Made by a program: the position numbers and the translations under genes. A stretch of 64,000 nt of DNA, from the NCBI GenBank assembly GCA_900208305.1, contig OAPG01000001.1:310001-374000 (forward strand). The letters run 5' to 3'. Of this stretch, positions 54,747 through 64,000 are shown piece by piece (the first letter of the stretch is position 1; every line of letters starts with the position of its first letter). Source of the stretch: Melanopsichium pennsylvanicum. Its lineage: Eukaryota; Basidiomycota; Ustilaginomycetes; Ustilaginales. The notes under the pieces are model-generated. The model saw only the letters and a list, made by a program, of their open reading frames with translations, searched no databases and was not told the origin of the DNA.

Positions 54747-57623
54747 ATGCAGAACGACATCGACATTGGACAGGAGGATCAGAAATTGCAGGTCACTTCA
54801 AACAATAGCGACGAAGAAAGCAAGCCAAGGCCCCACCATGGCGGTAAGAGGCCGCCTGTAGATCCCTTTGCCGAAGACGATGACGATGACGAAGATGAAG
54901 ACCGTGCCGACCAAGACGACGAGGATGACGACGAGGATGAAGATGACGATGAAGATGATGACGAAGAGGACGACGATGAAGACGAAGGTGCACGCGGTGG
55001 TCGCAGACGTGCCAAGAAGCAGCGTCGCAACCGTTTCCTCGATGTTGAAGCCGAAGTCGACGACGATGAGGAAGATCTCGATGAGGAAGAAGAGGAATTG
55101 GCACGTGAGGATGGTTTCATCGAGGAAGACATTCCCGACGATACCGAGGATGTCCAAAGAAGAGCAGCACAGGATAATCAGAGGCTCGACCGTTTCCGAA
55201 GACAAGAGGAGGACACCAACGCCGAAGCGCTCGCCGAAGAGCTGCGTCAACGATACGGTCGATCGGCACGATATGCGGCGCAGTCCGACTACGCAGAGGT
55301 GCCGCAGCGCCTTCTTATGCCCTCCGTCGAGGACCCCAGTCTATGGGGCGTACCATGCAAGCCCGGTAGAGAAAGAGACATTGTCATGACACTCGTCCGC
55401 AAGGCTATGGCCGAGAACTTCACCTCCAACCCCATGCGCATCATCTCCGCCTTCTGCCGTGACACCATCCCAGGCAGGATCTACGTCGAAGCGAGGAGGG
55501 CAGACGATGTCGTCAAGGCCTGCAATGGTCTTGCCGGTGTCTATGCACGACAGACGACCAACCTCCACCTCATCCCCATCTCCGAGATGGCGGACTTGCT
55601 CAAGCTTCAAAAGGTGCAGAATGAGATCCAGGTCGGTGGATGGGTCCGTATCAAGCGTGGAAAGTACGCCGGCGATCTGGCTCAGGTGTTGGATGTTTCT
55701 GAAAACGGTGAGGAGGTCGGTCTCAAGATGATCCCTCGTATCGACCTCAACCCTAAGGACAGCGGTCTCTATACCGACAGCCTCGGTCGTAAGAGGAAAA
55801 AGGGTGCTGGCTCCTCTTCCACCACTATTGCTTTCCGTCCTCCGCAACGGTTCTTCAACCCCGAAGAAGTGCAGAAGGCCTACCCAAGGGACACTCCCAC
55901 AAAGCGTGGAAGTCAATGGGTCTTCCAGAACGATAGCTATCGTGATGGCTACCTGGAGAAGGATGTTAGAGTTACTGGTATCATCACGGAGAACGTCAAC
56001 CCCACTCTCGACGAGATCACCAAATTTGCAGGCGAGAGCTCCGTCGAAGACGGCATGTCCAAGCTTGGCGCCGTCGATCTCAGCTTGATTGCCGATGCAA
56101 GCAAGAAGGCTACCGAAGCCCTCATCCAGCCCAAAGACCAAGTCGAGATCTTCGAAGGAGAGCAGGCAGGTGTCTACGGAACGGTCAAGGCCATCAACAA
56201 CGAGATCATCACTATCCAGCTTGAGCACGAAGACCTGATGGATCAGATCGTCGAAGTGCCAGCACGCAGTGTCCGTAAGCGTTTCAAACCAGGTGACCAC
56301 ATCAAGGTCATGTCCGGCAAGCATGCCGACGAGACCGGTCTCGTCGTCAAGGTCGAAGACAACGTCACCACCTTCCTTTCAGACCTGTCCATGCAGGAGG
56401 TGTCGGTTTTCAGCAAGGATATTCGTCAGGCCGCCGAAGTGGGTTCGGGTGTCAACGTCATCAGCGGCTATGAGCTACACAATCTCGTCCAGCTCGACGC
56501 GCAGACAGTGGGCATCATCTTCAACATCGAACGCGAATCGTTCAAAGTGCTCGACCAGACTGGCCAAGTGGTCTCTGTCAAACCTCACCAGATCAGCACA
56601 AAGAAAGACACCAGCCGAGCCTTTGCTCTCGATCACGACGGAAACGAAGTTCGCGCTGGCGACATGGTCAAGGAGGTCGCTGGACCGTTTTCGCGCATGC
56701 GTCAAGGCCAAGTGTTGCACATCTACCAATCCATGATCGTCTTCTTGCACAATCGCGAGTACGCTGAGAACGGCGGCGTCTTCATTGCTCGAGCACGGAC
56801 GCTCGAGCCTCTTGCACCCAAGAGCGTCTCCACCAAGACCAAGAAAGATGGCGGTGATCTCTCCAAGATCAATCCGGCTCTCTCCAACCTCAGCGGGGGA
56901 GGTGCCAACGATGTCCGCGTCGAAGGTGTCCGCCGTTTTGGTGGTCGCGATATGCACAAGGGCAAGAACGTCGCCATCATCAAAGGCCCTTACAAGACCT
57001 ACCGCGGCCGAATCACAGAGACCACGGGCAACATGGCGCGAATTGAACTTACCTCGGTCTCCAAACCCATCACTGTCAGCCTTGATTGGCTGGTTGAGAA
57101 GGATCCCATCACCGGGCGCAGTACCAAGTTGACTGCAGGCGGAGGTTCATCGGGGCCGAGCCGAGGCGGGTTTGGCGGTGGAATGAGTGGCTCTGGCATG
57201 AACGGCGGAATGTCCAGCAATCCCTACTCGTCATCATCTGGCAATCGTGGTGGTGTGGGCGGATACAATCCTTACGGTGGATCGCAGCCCGTGGCGGCTG
57301 GTGGGTACGGTGGAAATAGCATTGCTGGCGGATATGGTGGCTACTCGCAGCCGATTGCGACGTCGGCGGCTGCAAGTGGTGGCTATGGTGGCGCGAGTAG
57401 GACGCCCGCTTACAATCCATACGCTGGTGATGGCGGTAAGACACCTGCGTACAACCCATACGGTGACGGCGGTAAGACACCCGCGTACAATCCGACGGGC
57501 GATGGCGGAAAGACCCCAGCGTACAACCCGATGGGAGATGGTGGCAAGACTCCGGCTTACAATCCTGCCGCAGATGGTGGTCGTACGCCTGCATACAACC
57601 CTTATGGCGGTGACGGCTGGTGA
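54747..57623 (+). CDS. SPT5: Transcription elongation factor SPT5
   Basis: A 958-residue nuclear protein, partner of Spt4 (DSIF), that binds RNA polymerase II. Layout: a very acidic Asp/Glu-rich N-terminus (about 25-130), an NGN domain starting near DPSLWGVPCKPGRERDIVMTL (about 200-290), several KOW domains (GGWVRIKRGKYAGDLAQV; VEIFEGEQAGVYGTV; GDHIKVMSGKHADETG; GDMVKEVAGPFSRMRQG; KNVAIIKGPYKTYRGRI), then a Gly/Tyr/Ser-rich region and a C-terminal repeat region with six TPAYNP motifs, five of them spaced by short D-G-G-(K/R) linkers. The TP sites in fungal and animal CTRs are phosphorylated by the CDK9/Bur1 kinase. Single exon; starts at ATG 54747 and ends GGDGW. Confidence 0.97.
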   Translation: MQNDIDIGQEDQKLQVTSNNSDEESKPRPHHGGKRPPVDPFAEDDDDDEDEDRADQDDEDDDEDEDDDEDDDEEDDDEDEGARGGRRRAKKQRRNRFLDVEAEVDDDEEDLDEEEEELAREDGFIEEDIPDDTEDVQRRAAQDNQRLDRFRRQEEDTNAEALAEELRQRYGRSARYAAQSDYAEVPQRLLMPSVEDPSLWGVPCKPGRERDIVMTLVRKAMAENFTSNPMRIISAFCRDTIPGRIYVEARRADDVVKACNGLAGVYARQTTNLHLIPISEMADLLKLQKVQNEIQVGGWVRIKRGKYAGDLAQVLDVSENGEEVGLKMIPRIDLNPKDSGLYTDSLGRKRKKGAGSSSTTIAFRPPQRFFNPEEVQKAYPRDTPTKRGSQWVFQNDSYRDGYLEKDVRVTGIITENVNPTLDEITKFAGESSVEDGMSKLGAVDLSLIADASKKATEALIQPKDQVEIFEGEQAGVYGTVKAINNEIITIQLEHEDLMDQIVEVPARSVRKRFKPGDHIKVMSGKHADETGLVVKVEDNVTTFLSDLSMQEVSVFSKDIRQAAEVGSGVNVISGYELHNLVQLDAQTVGIIFNIERESFKVLDQTGQVVSVKPHQISTKKDTSRAFALDHDGNEVRAGDMVKEVAGPFSRMRQGQVLHIYQSMIVFLHNREYAENGGVFIARARTLEPLAPKSVSTKTKKDGGDLSKINPALSNLSGGGANDVRVEGVRRFGGRDMHKGKNVAIIKGPYKTYRGRITETTGNMARIELTSVSKPITVSLDWLVEKDPITGRSTKLTAGGGSSGPSRGGFGGGMSGSGMNGGMSSNPYSSSSGNRGGVGGYNPYGGSQPVAAGGYGGNSIAGGYGGYSQPIATSAAASGGYGGASRTPAYNPYAGDGGKTPAYNPYGDGGKTPAYNPTGDGGKTPAYNPMGDGGKTPAYNPAADGGRTPAYNPYGGDGW
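57395..57620 (+). repeat. SPT5 C-terminal TPAYNP repeat region
   Basis: Six copies of (K/R)TPAYNP separated by 4-6 residues, coded by diverged DNA copies (ACGCCCGCTTACAATCCA, ACACCTGCGTACAACCCA and so on). Selection is on the protein motif rather than on DNA identity. Confidence 0.85.
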
Positions 57624-58001
57624 TCATATCCAAAAGTACCAGACACTGTTCCTTGTCGGCAACGTCTCATACCAAATCTTGTGAAACTTTCAGTATCCGT
57701 TGTGGTGTTACATCGACGAAATCTCATGCGATTGTTCAGTATCGTTGCCAAGGAAAAGCCATCGTTGCCAAGAAAAGGGACATGTCTTGGTAATTGTGAC
57801 TTTGAGCCGCATTGTGCTCTGATTGCGATGCATGACAATGATGTGAGCATGACAATGATGTGAGCATGACAATGATGTGAGCATGACAATGATGTGAGCA
57901 TGACAATGATGTGAGCGTGACAATAATGCGAGTTGCTTTAGTTAACTACAAATACAGTGAAGTGATCCATCTTTTGGGGTGTTGTGAGTGGTGGTGCGTT
58001 T
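57624..58001. other. Convergent 3' region SPT5/DUS4 with a 17-bp minisatellite
   Basis: 378 bp between stops. It contains the tandem repeat at 57830-57931 and otherwise 3' UTR-like sequence. Confidence 0.45.
57830..57931 (+). repeat. 17-bp tandem repeat, about 6 copies
   Basis: Five identical 17-bp units GCATGACAATGATGTGA (57830-57914) and a sixth, diverged unit (57915-57931). Lies just downstream of SPT5. There are no spacers, so it is not a CRISPR. Confidence 0.95.
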
Positions 58002-59105
58002 CTAAAGATGCTGATTGCGAAACTGGATCAGGTGCTCTTCGGTGTGGATGCGTTTGATGGTCTGTGTGATGAAGGCAGCTCTGCGATGTACTTTCGCCAA
58101 TTCCTCTGCATCAAGAATTGGCGTGCAAGGGATCGATCCTAGCATCCATTGCAGGTGTTGGTTGGCAATCTTGACGGGAGCGTCCAAGGCCTCATACTTG
58201 TCCCTTAGCTCCAGATATTCCCTCGCCATCTTCGCCCTCTCCAACTCAGCCCTCCCTCCACCATCAATCCGGTCAGCCTCGTTGAGCGAGCCTCGGAACA
58301 AGGCTGGATTCTCTAGCAGCGTTTCACCAACCATGACTCCACTTGCGCCTGTCATTTGCAGGTTGGAAGGTATGTCATCCCAACACCTGACATTACCGTT
58401 GCTGACGACGGCTGTGTCTCCGCTCGGCTGGTCAGGACAGCGAAGTAGACCTTCGCGGTGCAGAGCATCCTTAACACGAACGACCATATCTAGATCTGCC
58501 AAGCCTTTCCTTCTCCTCACCGAGGAAGCAAATCTCGGGTGTAAAGTGACGAGGCTACTTCCGGCTCTTGCGAGCATCACTGCGAGGTCCGGCGTTTGCT
58601 CTTTGGGTACCGTCAGCCTTATTTTTGTCGTTATTGGCACATCTACAGCTTGGGCTAGTGTGGATACCAATTGCGCAAGTAATGGCCAATTCTGCTTAGG
58701 CAGCAGGTAAGCTCCATAATGACCCTGCTCAGCATGACGCTGTGGACAGCCAAGATTAAGATCAATCGCATCGGCGTGCTGAGCGACTCTGCGTGCTGCT
58801 TCTGCCAGCTCCTGAGCGTTGTTACCGGCTATTTGAACGATTTGTGGCGCAGGCTGACCGAACAAAGGGTGGGTAGAGTCTCGAATGGTGTTTTCAGGTG
58901 CAGAATTGCCAAGAGTAAGGCTAAGGAGGAGACTATCGAGGGTATCTTGTGAGGTGTTGAGGTCGCCAGCAAGGTACATCTGTGTCCACGTTGACGTGGC
59001 ACCGTGCTGTACTGTCTGAAGTCGGAAAGAAAGGTCGGATTGATTGACCATTGGAGCTGAGCAGTAGAGAAGGCTCTCTAGGGGAAGCTTGTGGTTGATG
59101 GTCAT
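58002..59105 (-). CDS. DUS4: tRNA-dihydrouridine synthase, Dus4-like
   Basis: A 367-residue FMN/NADPH enzyme that reduces uridine to dihydrouridine in the tRNA D-loop (Dus4 makes D20a/D20b). Motifs: CSAPMVNQSDLSFR at the barrel start, then DLNLGCPQRHAEQGHYGAYLL with catalytic Cys120, then TTKIRL, VTLHPRF, and SGVMVGETLLENPALF at the phosphate-binding end. The order and spacing fit the family, and the length is usual. In most Dus4 proteins the GYGA loop follows the cysteine; here it is GHYGA. The start at 59105 is the first ATG. It is divergent from SPC7 (about 610 bp). Confidence 0.93.
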   Translation of the reverse strand: MTINHKLPLESLLYCSAPMVNQSDLSFRLQTVQHGATSTWTQMYLAGDLNTSQDTLDSLLLSLTLGNSAPENTIRDSTHPLFGQPAPQIVQIAGNNAQELAEAARRVAQHADAIDLNLGCPQRHAEQGHYGAYLLPKQNWPLLAQLVSTLAQAVDVPITTKIRLTVPKEQTPDLAVMLARAGSSLVTLHPRFASSVRRRKGLADLDMVVRVKDALHREGLLRCPDQPSGDTAVVSNGNVRCWDDIPSNLQMTGASGVMVGETLLENPALFRGSLNEADRIDGGGRAELERAKMAREYLELRDKYEALDAPVKIANQHLQWMLGSIPCTPILDAEELAKVHRRAAFITQTIKRIHTEEHLIQFRNQHL

Positions 59106-59714
59106 TCTGTCGATTTTGATTACCTTGCCATGCAGCTCACCCTTCTGGATGGGACAGCATTCCTTGAAGTCAGAATATTATGGGGAGGTGGCTTTCAGCT
59201 CGACAGACCTGCTGCCAGCTTCCAATCTCCAGCATTGAAATAGTGTAATTGGTAATAGGATGAGTTGAACAGCAAGAACAAGTAGAGTAGGGTGAGGCAC
59301 CCATTGCAAAGCCTAATCCAAATTTTGGAGTCACGTGCAATGCTCTGTCCAATTTGGCGAGTGGCGCGATTTTTGTAGCACAACAGCGAAAGACAGGCTC
59401 TGAGAGCAACACCTGCAAAGGCGCGTACTGTAATTTGCTGTATAATTTTTCACGTTGCTTTGCGAGTGTGCTTTGTCGGATAGGCCGAAGAGGTGACGCG
59501 ACTCAGCCAAATTGTGCGCGTTTGCCTGTTCAACATGGTTGCAATCACTGTGTTTCTTGGATCGAGACCAACACACTTCGCTCTTCACAACGCCTATCAT
59601 CTCCTGGCCACATTCTTCTCTTCATCCACGCCCTTAACTGATTCGTCTACTTCATCACAACTTCGATATACCCCACCTGCGCCGTCTTTCAGCAGACGCG
59701 CTCGACTTGCCAAC
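59106..59714. other. Divergent intergenic region DUS4/SPC7
   Basis: About 610 bp. TACTGTA lies at 59426-59432. Upstream in-frame SPC7 codons (GTG 59493, ATG 59535) exist, but the region resembles a leader (CT- and CA-rich). Confidence 0.45.
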
Positions 59715-62700
59715 ATGCCTTCACCACTCAAGCCGCGACGATCGCCGCGCTCCAGGACTTCTCTCTCCGCTGATGTGCCACTCGGAGCCTCATTCATGAC
59801 CACCAAAAACTCTACAAACGATGCTGCGAAAGAGAACAATAGATCAGCACGTTTGTCGTCCATATCTGTGAAAGACGATACCATGAAGGCGGCCAAGGAG
59901 CGGGCCACTTCCAAGAAGCGAGCCGCATCTGTAGGAGGCCCCGAGCTCAAAACCCTGCTCAAGGAATCCAGCTCGAAAGCCAACACTACCACCACTGCAA
60001 CGAGTAGACGCAATGCTCCCGCTCCACGAAAGAGCGCCATTCGACAGGTTCCTCAAGTTTTTTTGAGTCCTACAGGTCTTGTTCCCAGTCCAGAGTCCAG
60101 AAAGGGTCTTTCCCTGCCTCCGCTTAGTGAACAGGTCGCTCAATTGGGTAAGCCCGAATCCGCCACAAACGTCAGATCGAGCCGCGCTTCGCTGCCTAAT
60201 GTCAGCCCCGCACAGACGAGCTCGAATTCCATCATTAGCAAGGCTCGCGACTCGATGGTAGCTCCTAGTTTCAGCTCTCTGGCCAGTGCCGCTACCAGCG
60301 TTATCACATCATCATCATCCTCCTCCTCCTCCGCCGTAGCTCCTGCATCGAGGAATGCTATGACACAAGTTATCCGACCGAAGCGAAGGGTTACATTCAG
60401 CTCACGTCAAGAAAAGACGGAATTCGCCCGCGATGAACCCACCCTTCGTCTCGGCAGCTTGAGGCGCGAGCAAGCTTCTCCGCCATCTACGCCCGGCAGC
60501 TCTTCCTCTGCCAGTGCTGGATTTCAGTCGTATATTCTGTCGCAAGGTCACTCGAGCTCGGATAGCGATAGCGAGAGTGAGAGTGAATCCGAATCTGACA
60601 TGGATCTGGACGCATCAAACGAATTAGCAGCTAGATCCCTCGCCGCGTCCATCGCAGCTTCGTTGCCCCACGATGACTCCACTCTAGACCCTTCGATGGA
60701 TGTGTCGACTGAGGCGAGCGATATCTCTGCATCGGTCAACATGGACTTCACTGGTACGCATGGCTCAGTCAATAAGCGACCCATTGGTGAAGACTCGGAA
60801 GACCAGGTGTCGATGAGCATAGAAGATGGAGCTGAAGAATCGATTCAGATGGACATTACACAAGCCATAGGCTCTGCACCCGCACTCAAGCGCAGGCGGA
60901 GCAGCACCGCCGCAGACGACTCCGCCTCGACGGTTGCCAGTGCAGATGCTTCTGCTATGGACCTCGACCCGACAGCGACCATGGAGTTCACGGGCATCCA
61001 CCATGCACCTGTTGGAGGCGATGAATCACAAGACTCGGACGGCAGTAGTGACGGCGGCGAGGGAATGGAGATGACCAAAGCCATTACAACCAAGATTGAG
61101 GCAAAAAGCGACGGCGATGCTACAACCACGACCATCACCAAGTTCCCCGATCTAAATAGCAGCGATTCCGAATGCGACGATACGATGCAGGCGGACGCAA
61201 CCATGCCCATGGAGATGACGCGAGCCGTCACCGGCTTCATCCGAGAGAAGGAGCCAGCGTCGAGTGACATGGATTTGGTAGACTCGAGCGTCGGCCTCCC
61301 TTTTGGACCTTCTTCGTTCGATGACGCATCGATGGCAATGGATATGACAATGCCCATGGGTCAGATTGCTGGGAACGCCTCTCCCTCCAAGCCCATAACA
61401 CCCGCCAAGTCAAATCTCACTCTTGGCGCCGGTGCGCCAACCCCATTCCAGCCAACACCAGGCAAGTCTCCAAGCCGTTTCCGTCAGTCTTTGCGTGGTG
61501 GTATGGCTGGTCTCGAAACAGGAAGCCACTCTCCCGCGCAACGCGTCGGTGGCACATTGCCCCCTAGAGGACATGCGCCACACTCCAGTCTGCCCACCGA
61601 CTCGAGCTCCTTCCGCCGCTCCATCATCGGAGGCGTTGCTTCACCCGCATACCAGCACTCGCCAGCCAAACGCGTTCAGTCCTACGGAGTTGCTGACCAA
61701 CAGCCAGGAGCGCCGCTTACCGCTGATAACTTGGCTGAAGCCGGTCGCCTGGGATCAGGCCGCGCAGACAGTGCTTCACCCTTGTCCAAGCCCAAAATTT
61801 CTGCGGCGACTCTGATGGCCGGCCAACGCCAATCGTTGAGCAGCGCCGCGCTGACTTTTGCATCGACAGCACGCTTCTCGCCGTCAAAAGGCGTTGCAAG
61901 TCCTAGACGCCGTGCCGGGCGATCCTCTCTCGTAGCTGCAGTCCTGCCCGATCTTTCATCTGCAGCTACGAACGACAACTCGTTCTACTCGGCCGTCGAG
62001 TCCGGCGTCCGCAGCGCTAACGGAGCGAGCAGCGAACCTCAAGACAGTTCCGTCGCTCATTCCGCCGCATCCGACACGGGCGTTGAAGTGGACAGCTTTG
62101 ACGATTACAGCAACGACGAGCGCAACCACGTCCCCGTTCAGATGCCACTCAATGAATTCCTGGGATTCGTCGGCGTGCACTTCAACGACGACATGAGTGC
62201 TTCGCGACGCAAGCCTGTCCCGCCCACGAAATCAGAGCAAAATGCAGAAGACGGTGCATCGTCTACAGTGTCCATGATGCGTCTGGTCAAAGCAGCATGT
62301 GGTTCAGTGCCGCAGCTCGAAGCCCTCCGCGAAGCATGCCGAGAGATCAAAGAGCAGGTGGATGACGGCAGGGAGAAGATGGTCGAAATGGAACAAGGCT
62401 TCTACGACTCTCCGCCTGATTTCGTTCGCGAGATCATGGGACTTCAAAACGAAGAGGAGCGCCGAGACATGGAGGCGCAGTTCAAACTTCAGAAACAAGC
62501 CGCTCGAGCCCTCGTCTCTGCTGATTACTACGGCTGGCGGCTTGACAAGGAATTCGACCAAGAAATGATTCAAACGCTGCAAGCCTATTCTGGCCGTCTT
62601 CAATGCGATCTTCACATTGTGAACACGAAGAAGGAACAGTTGCAGCAAGAAATACTTCCAGTGTTGAGGGTGAAGCATGCAAAGTTGAAGGCGGACCTAG

Positions 62701-63761
62701 CGTTGGCAAAACAGAGACATGCAGAGATCGAGAATTGCGATGGCGAGGAACTCAAGGGACTGCACGGCAGTATCGAGGAACAGCATGAGGTTTTGGAAGG
62801 CATGAGGGCGAAACTCATGGATGTGGAAGAGCAGCATGAAAGACTGTTGGTCAGGTTAGAGGAGAACAGGGAGAAGATGGCGGCGGCGCAAGAAATGGTC
62901 GACAAGGCGCATGCCACAGTCGATCAAATTCAAGGCTATACTAGGGGTGAAGCGGGCAGACTGCTGCGAGAGATCCGAAATCTTGAGAAGCTCCACTTGG
63001 TGAGGATCCTCGATAATGGCTTCGACCCCACCCTGGACGGGGCCGAGAAAGGAGCAGAGTCCGCCGATCACGGCAGTGGCAATCGTGATGTGGTTTTGAT
63101 CCTCGACAATTGGCTCCAAGTGTCCATGTCTCTGGTGGCGAGCAGCACATCCAAAACTCTGCCGGGCAACAGCAAGATTTCGCGCATCCAGCTCAAGCAA
63201 AAGGGAACTCGAGCCAGTCACGAAGACACAAACCTCGTCCGCAAGCTCGCGGTGGAGATCCTTCAGACCGATTTTGAAGTCGAGTTCGCTGATGGCATAT
63301 TAAAGGATGCACTTGTGGTGCTTCGCAGGATCTCGCAAACGCTCATCCGACAGAGAATTTTGTTGGCCGAAATTGAGCATTTGCGATGCCGTTTCCCCGT
63401 TCAACTCCTTGGCGAACCTGCCAAGCACACCGCAAAGACTATCCTCAACGGCACCTCTTCCGATACTTCTCTCAGCACCGACTCAGCTTGGACGACAATG
63501 CATCACGAAATATCGTTGCAAGCGACGATCCTACTGCCCAACAGACGAAGCAAGATCCTCATCACGGCTACGTCGGATCTCAAAGGTGTGGGTGACAGTC
63601 GATCGATTTTGTTGGCGGATAGTGTAAAAGTGGAGAGGGTGTATGGCGAGGTGGATGCAGAAGCCATGTCGTTGCAGATCTTGGACTGCATTGAGACGGA
63701 TCCCACGATCGGGTCTTTGAGCAAGGCGTTTATTGAGACGATTGAGACATTTGATGGCTAG
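59715..63761 (+). CDS. SPC7: Kinetochore scaffold Spc7/KNL1 (Spc105)
   Basis: A 1348-residue outer-kinetochore protein (KMN network). The N-terminal basic region is followed by a PP1-docking motif RVTF at 225-228 (KRRVTFSS). Six MELT-like Bub1/Bub3 docking motifs follow: MDFT (343), MDIT (379), MEFT (423), MEMT (451), MEMT (499), MDMT (542). Then come Ser/Pro-rich sequence, the Spc7 domain from about 807 (VPVQMPLNEFLGFVGVHF), a long coiled coil (about 860-1090) and a C-terminal globular (RWD-like) part to the end. The ATG at 59715 (MPSPLKPRRSPRSR) is preferred; an in-frame ATG at 59535 would add 60 residues. Single exon. Confidence 0.92.
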   Translation: MPSPLKPRRSPRSRTSLSADVPLGASFMTTKNSTNDAAKENNRSARLSSISVKDDTMKAAKERATSKKRAASVGGPELKTLLKESSSKANTTTTATSRRNAPAPRKSAIRQVPQVFLSPTGLVPSPESRKGLSLPPLSEQVAQLGKPESATNVRSSRASLPNVSPAQTSSNSIISKARDSMVAPSFSSLASAATSVITSSSSSSSSAVAPASRNAMTQVIRPKRRVTFSSRQEKTEFARDEPTLRLGSLRREQASPPSTPGSSSSASAGFQSYILSQGHSSSDSDSESESESESDMDLDASNELAARSLAASIAASLPHDDSTLDPSMDVSTEASDISASVNMDFTGTHGSVNKRPIGEDSEDQVSMSIEDGAEESIQMDITQAIGSAPALKRRRSSTAADDSASTVASADASAMDLDPTATMEFTGIHHAPVGGDESQDSDGSSDGGEGMEMTKAITTKIEAKSDGDATTTTITKFPDLNSSDSECDDTMQADATMPMEMTRAVTGFIREKEPASSDMDLVDSSVGLPFGPSSFDDASMAMDMTMPMGQIAGNASPSKPITPAKSNLTLGAGAPTPFQPTPGKSPSRFRQSLRGGMAGLETGSHSPAQRVGGTLPPRGHAPHSSLPTDSSSFRRSIIGGVASPAYQHSPAKRVQSYGVADQQPGAPLTADNLAEAGRLGSGRADSASPLSKPKISAATLMAGQRQSLSSAALTFASTARFSPSKGVASPRRRAGRSSLVAAVLPDLSSAATNDNSFYSAVESGVRSANGASSEPQDSSVAHSAASDTGVEVDSFDDYSNDERNHVPVQMPLNEFLGFVGVHFNDDMSASRRKPVPPTKSEQNAEDGASSTVSMMRLVKAACGSVPQLEALREACREIKEQVDDGREKMVEMEQGFYDSPPDFVREIMGLQNEEERRDMEAQFKLQKQAARALVSADYYGWRLDKEFDQEMIQTLQAYSGRLQCDLHIVNTKKEQLQQEILPVLRVKHAKLKADLALAKQRHAEIENCDGEELKGLHGSIEEQHEVLEGMRAKLMDVEEQHERLLVRLEENREKMAAAQEMVDKAHATVDQIQGYTRGEAGRLLREIRNLEKLHLVRILDNGFDPTLDGAEKGAESADHGSGNRDVVLILDNWLQVSMSLVASSTSKTLPGNSKISRIQLKQKGTRASHEDTNLVRKLAVEILQTDFEVEFADGILKDALVVLRRISQTLIRQRILLAEIEHLRCRFPVQLLGEPAKHTAKTILNGTSSDTSLSTDSAWTTMHHEISLQATILLPNRRSKILITATSDLKGVGDSRSILLADSVKVERVYGEVDAEAMSLQILDCIETDPTIGSLSKAFIETIETFDG

Positions 63762-64000
63762 ATAGTCAACAACTGGTTTTGACAGACGAGGAAAGGGGTT
63801 CGATGGCGAGATGCGACTTGTATGCTTTTGTTCATATACTTGTACCCCTGCTTTTTCTTCTGTACGACCAAGATCAAGTTTTGATTTTGGCTAGAATGTT
63901 TTCACGCGGTGTGCTGCATTCTCGGAGTGTTTGAATGTGGCAGCTCTTCCAAGTTTGTTCGAAGAAGCGAAACCTGTCGACAGTTCTGCATAAAAAGAGG

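Noticed and set aside
55341..56324. A 327-codon minus-strand ORF inside SPT5
   Set aside because: Antisense shadow of conserved SPT5 NGN/KOW coding sequence, with no domain of its own.
57830..57931. CRISPR-like array
   Set aside because: Units are directly adjacent without spacers, and the genome is fungal; it is a minisatellite.
1..64000. Secondary-metabolite, mating-type or effector gene cluster
   Set aside because: No polyketide synthase, NRPS, terpene cyclase, homeodomain or pheromone-receptor genes, and only one clearly secreted orphan; the neighbours are housekeeping genes.

Overview
The window is a 64 kb piece of a compact fungal nuclear genome. It most likely comes from a smut-type basidiomycete (Ustilaginomycotina; Ustilago/Sporisorium/Pseudozyma-like). 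The reasons are near-even base composition, long uninterrupted ORFs on both strands, only three of about 25 genes with visible short GT..AG introns, serine/alanine-rich low-complexity extensions, and a gene set of purely eukaryotic type (SPT5, SPC7/KNL1, TFIIIA, SNAPC3, mitochondrial EF-Tu, flavocytochrome b2). The assignment to smuts is inference from style, not from a marker gene.

Layout. 0-6.3 kb: the 3' end of a branched-chain aminotransferase, an anion:cation-symporter-type MFS permease, a decayed Tc1/mariner element with 38-bp inverted ends, and an amidase. 7.4-18.7 kb: UDP-glucose dehydrogenase, a Cdc1/Ted1-type metallophosphoesterase, a Ptc7-type mitochondrial PP2C, a small two-exon protein, an AidB/ACAD-type acyl-CoA dehydrogenase, and a flavocytochrome b2. 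19.6-28.4 kb: a low-complexity orphan, a UspA-domain protein, and two unusual domain fusions (GFA zinc domain + PuuE-type deacetylase; GNAT acetyltransferase + Mss4/Dss4 Rab-GEF-like domain). 30.3-38.5 kb: a GH5 glucosidase without a signal peptide, a kynurenine-formamidase-type hydrolase, a Kex2-site-bearing secreted orphan, acyl-protein thioesterase, and a quinone oxidoreductase. 40.4-49.3 kb: a PAF-acetylhydrolase-like protein, a 40-residue tandem-repeat protein, a NAT9-type acetyltransferase, and a TFIIIA-like zinc-finger protein. 49.7-63.8 kb: SNAPC3, TUF1, SPT5, DUS4, SPC7.

How the genes relate. This is mostly ordinary housekeeping sequence with no biosynthetic or defence cluster. The notable arrangements are: (i) TFIIIA and SNAPC3, both RNA polymerase III promoter-recognition factors, transcribed divergently from one short shared intergenic region; (ii) a permease and an amidase on one strand, separated by the transposon relic; (iii) divergent pairs TUF1/SPT5 and DUS4/SPC7. 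A short TACTGTA/TACAGTA word recurs in the intergenic regions, and a perfect three-unit heat-shock element lies 72 bp upstream of the NAT9 homologue.

Limits. All calls rest on reading the sequence and on recalled family motifs; no database search was run. Introns in N-terminal or untranslated regions, and exact start codons, remain uncertain where noted.
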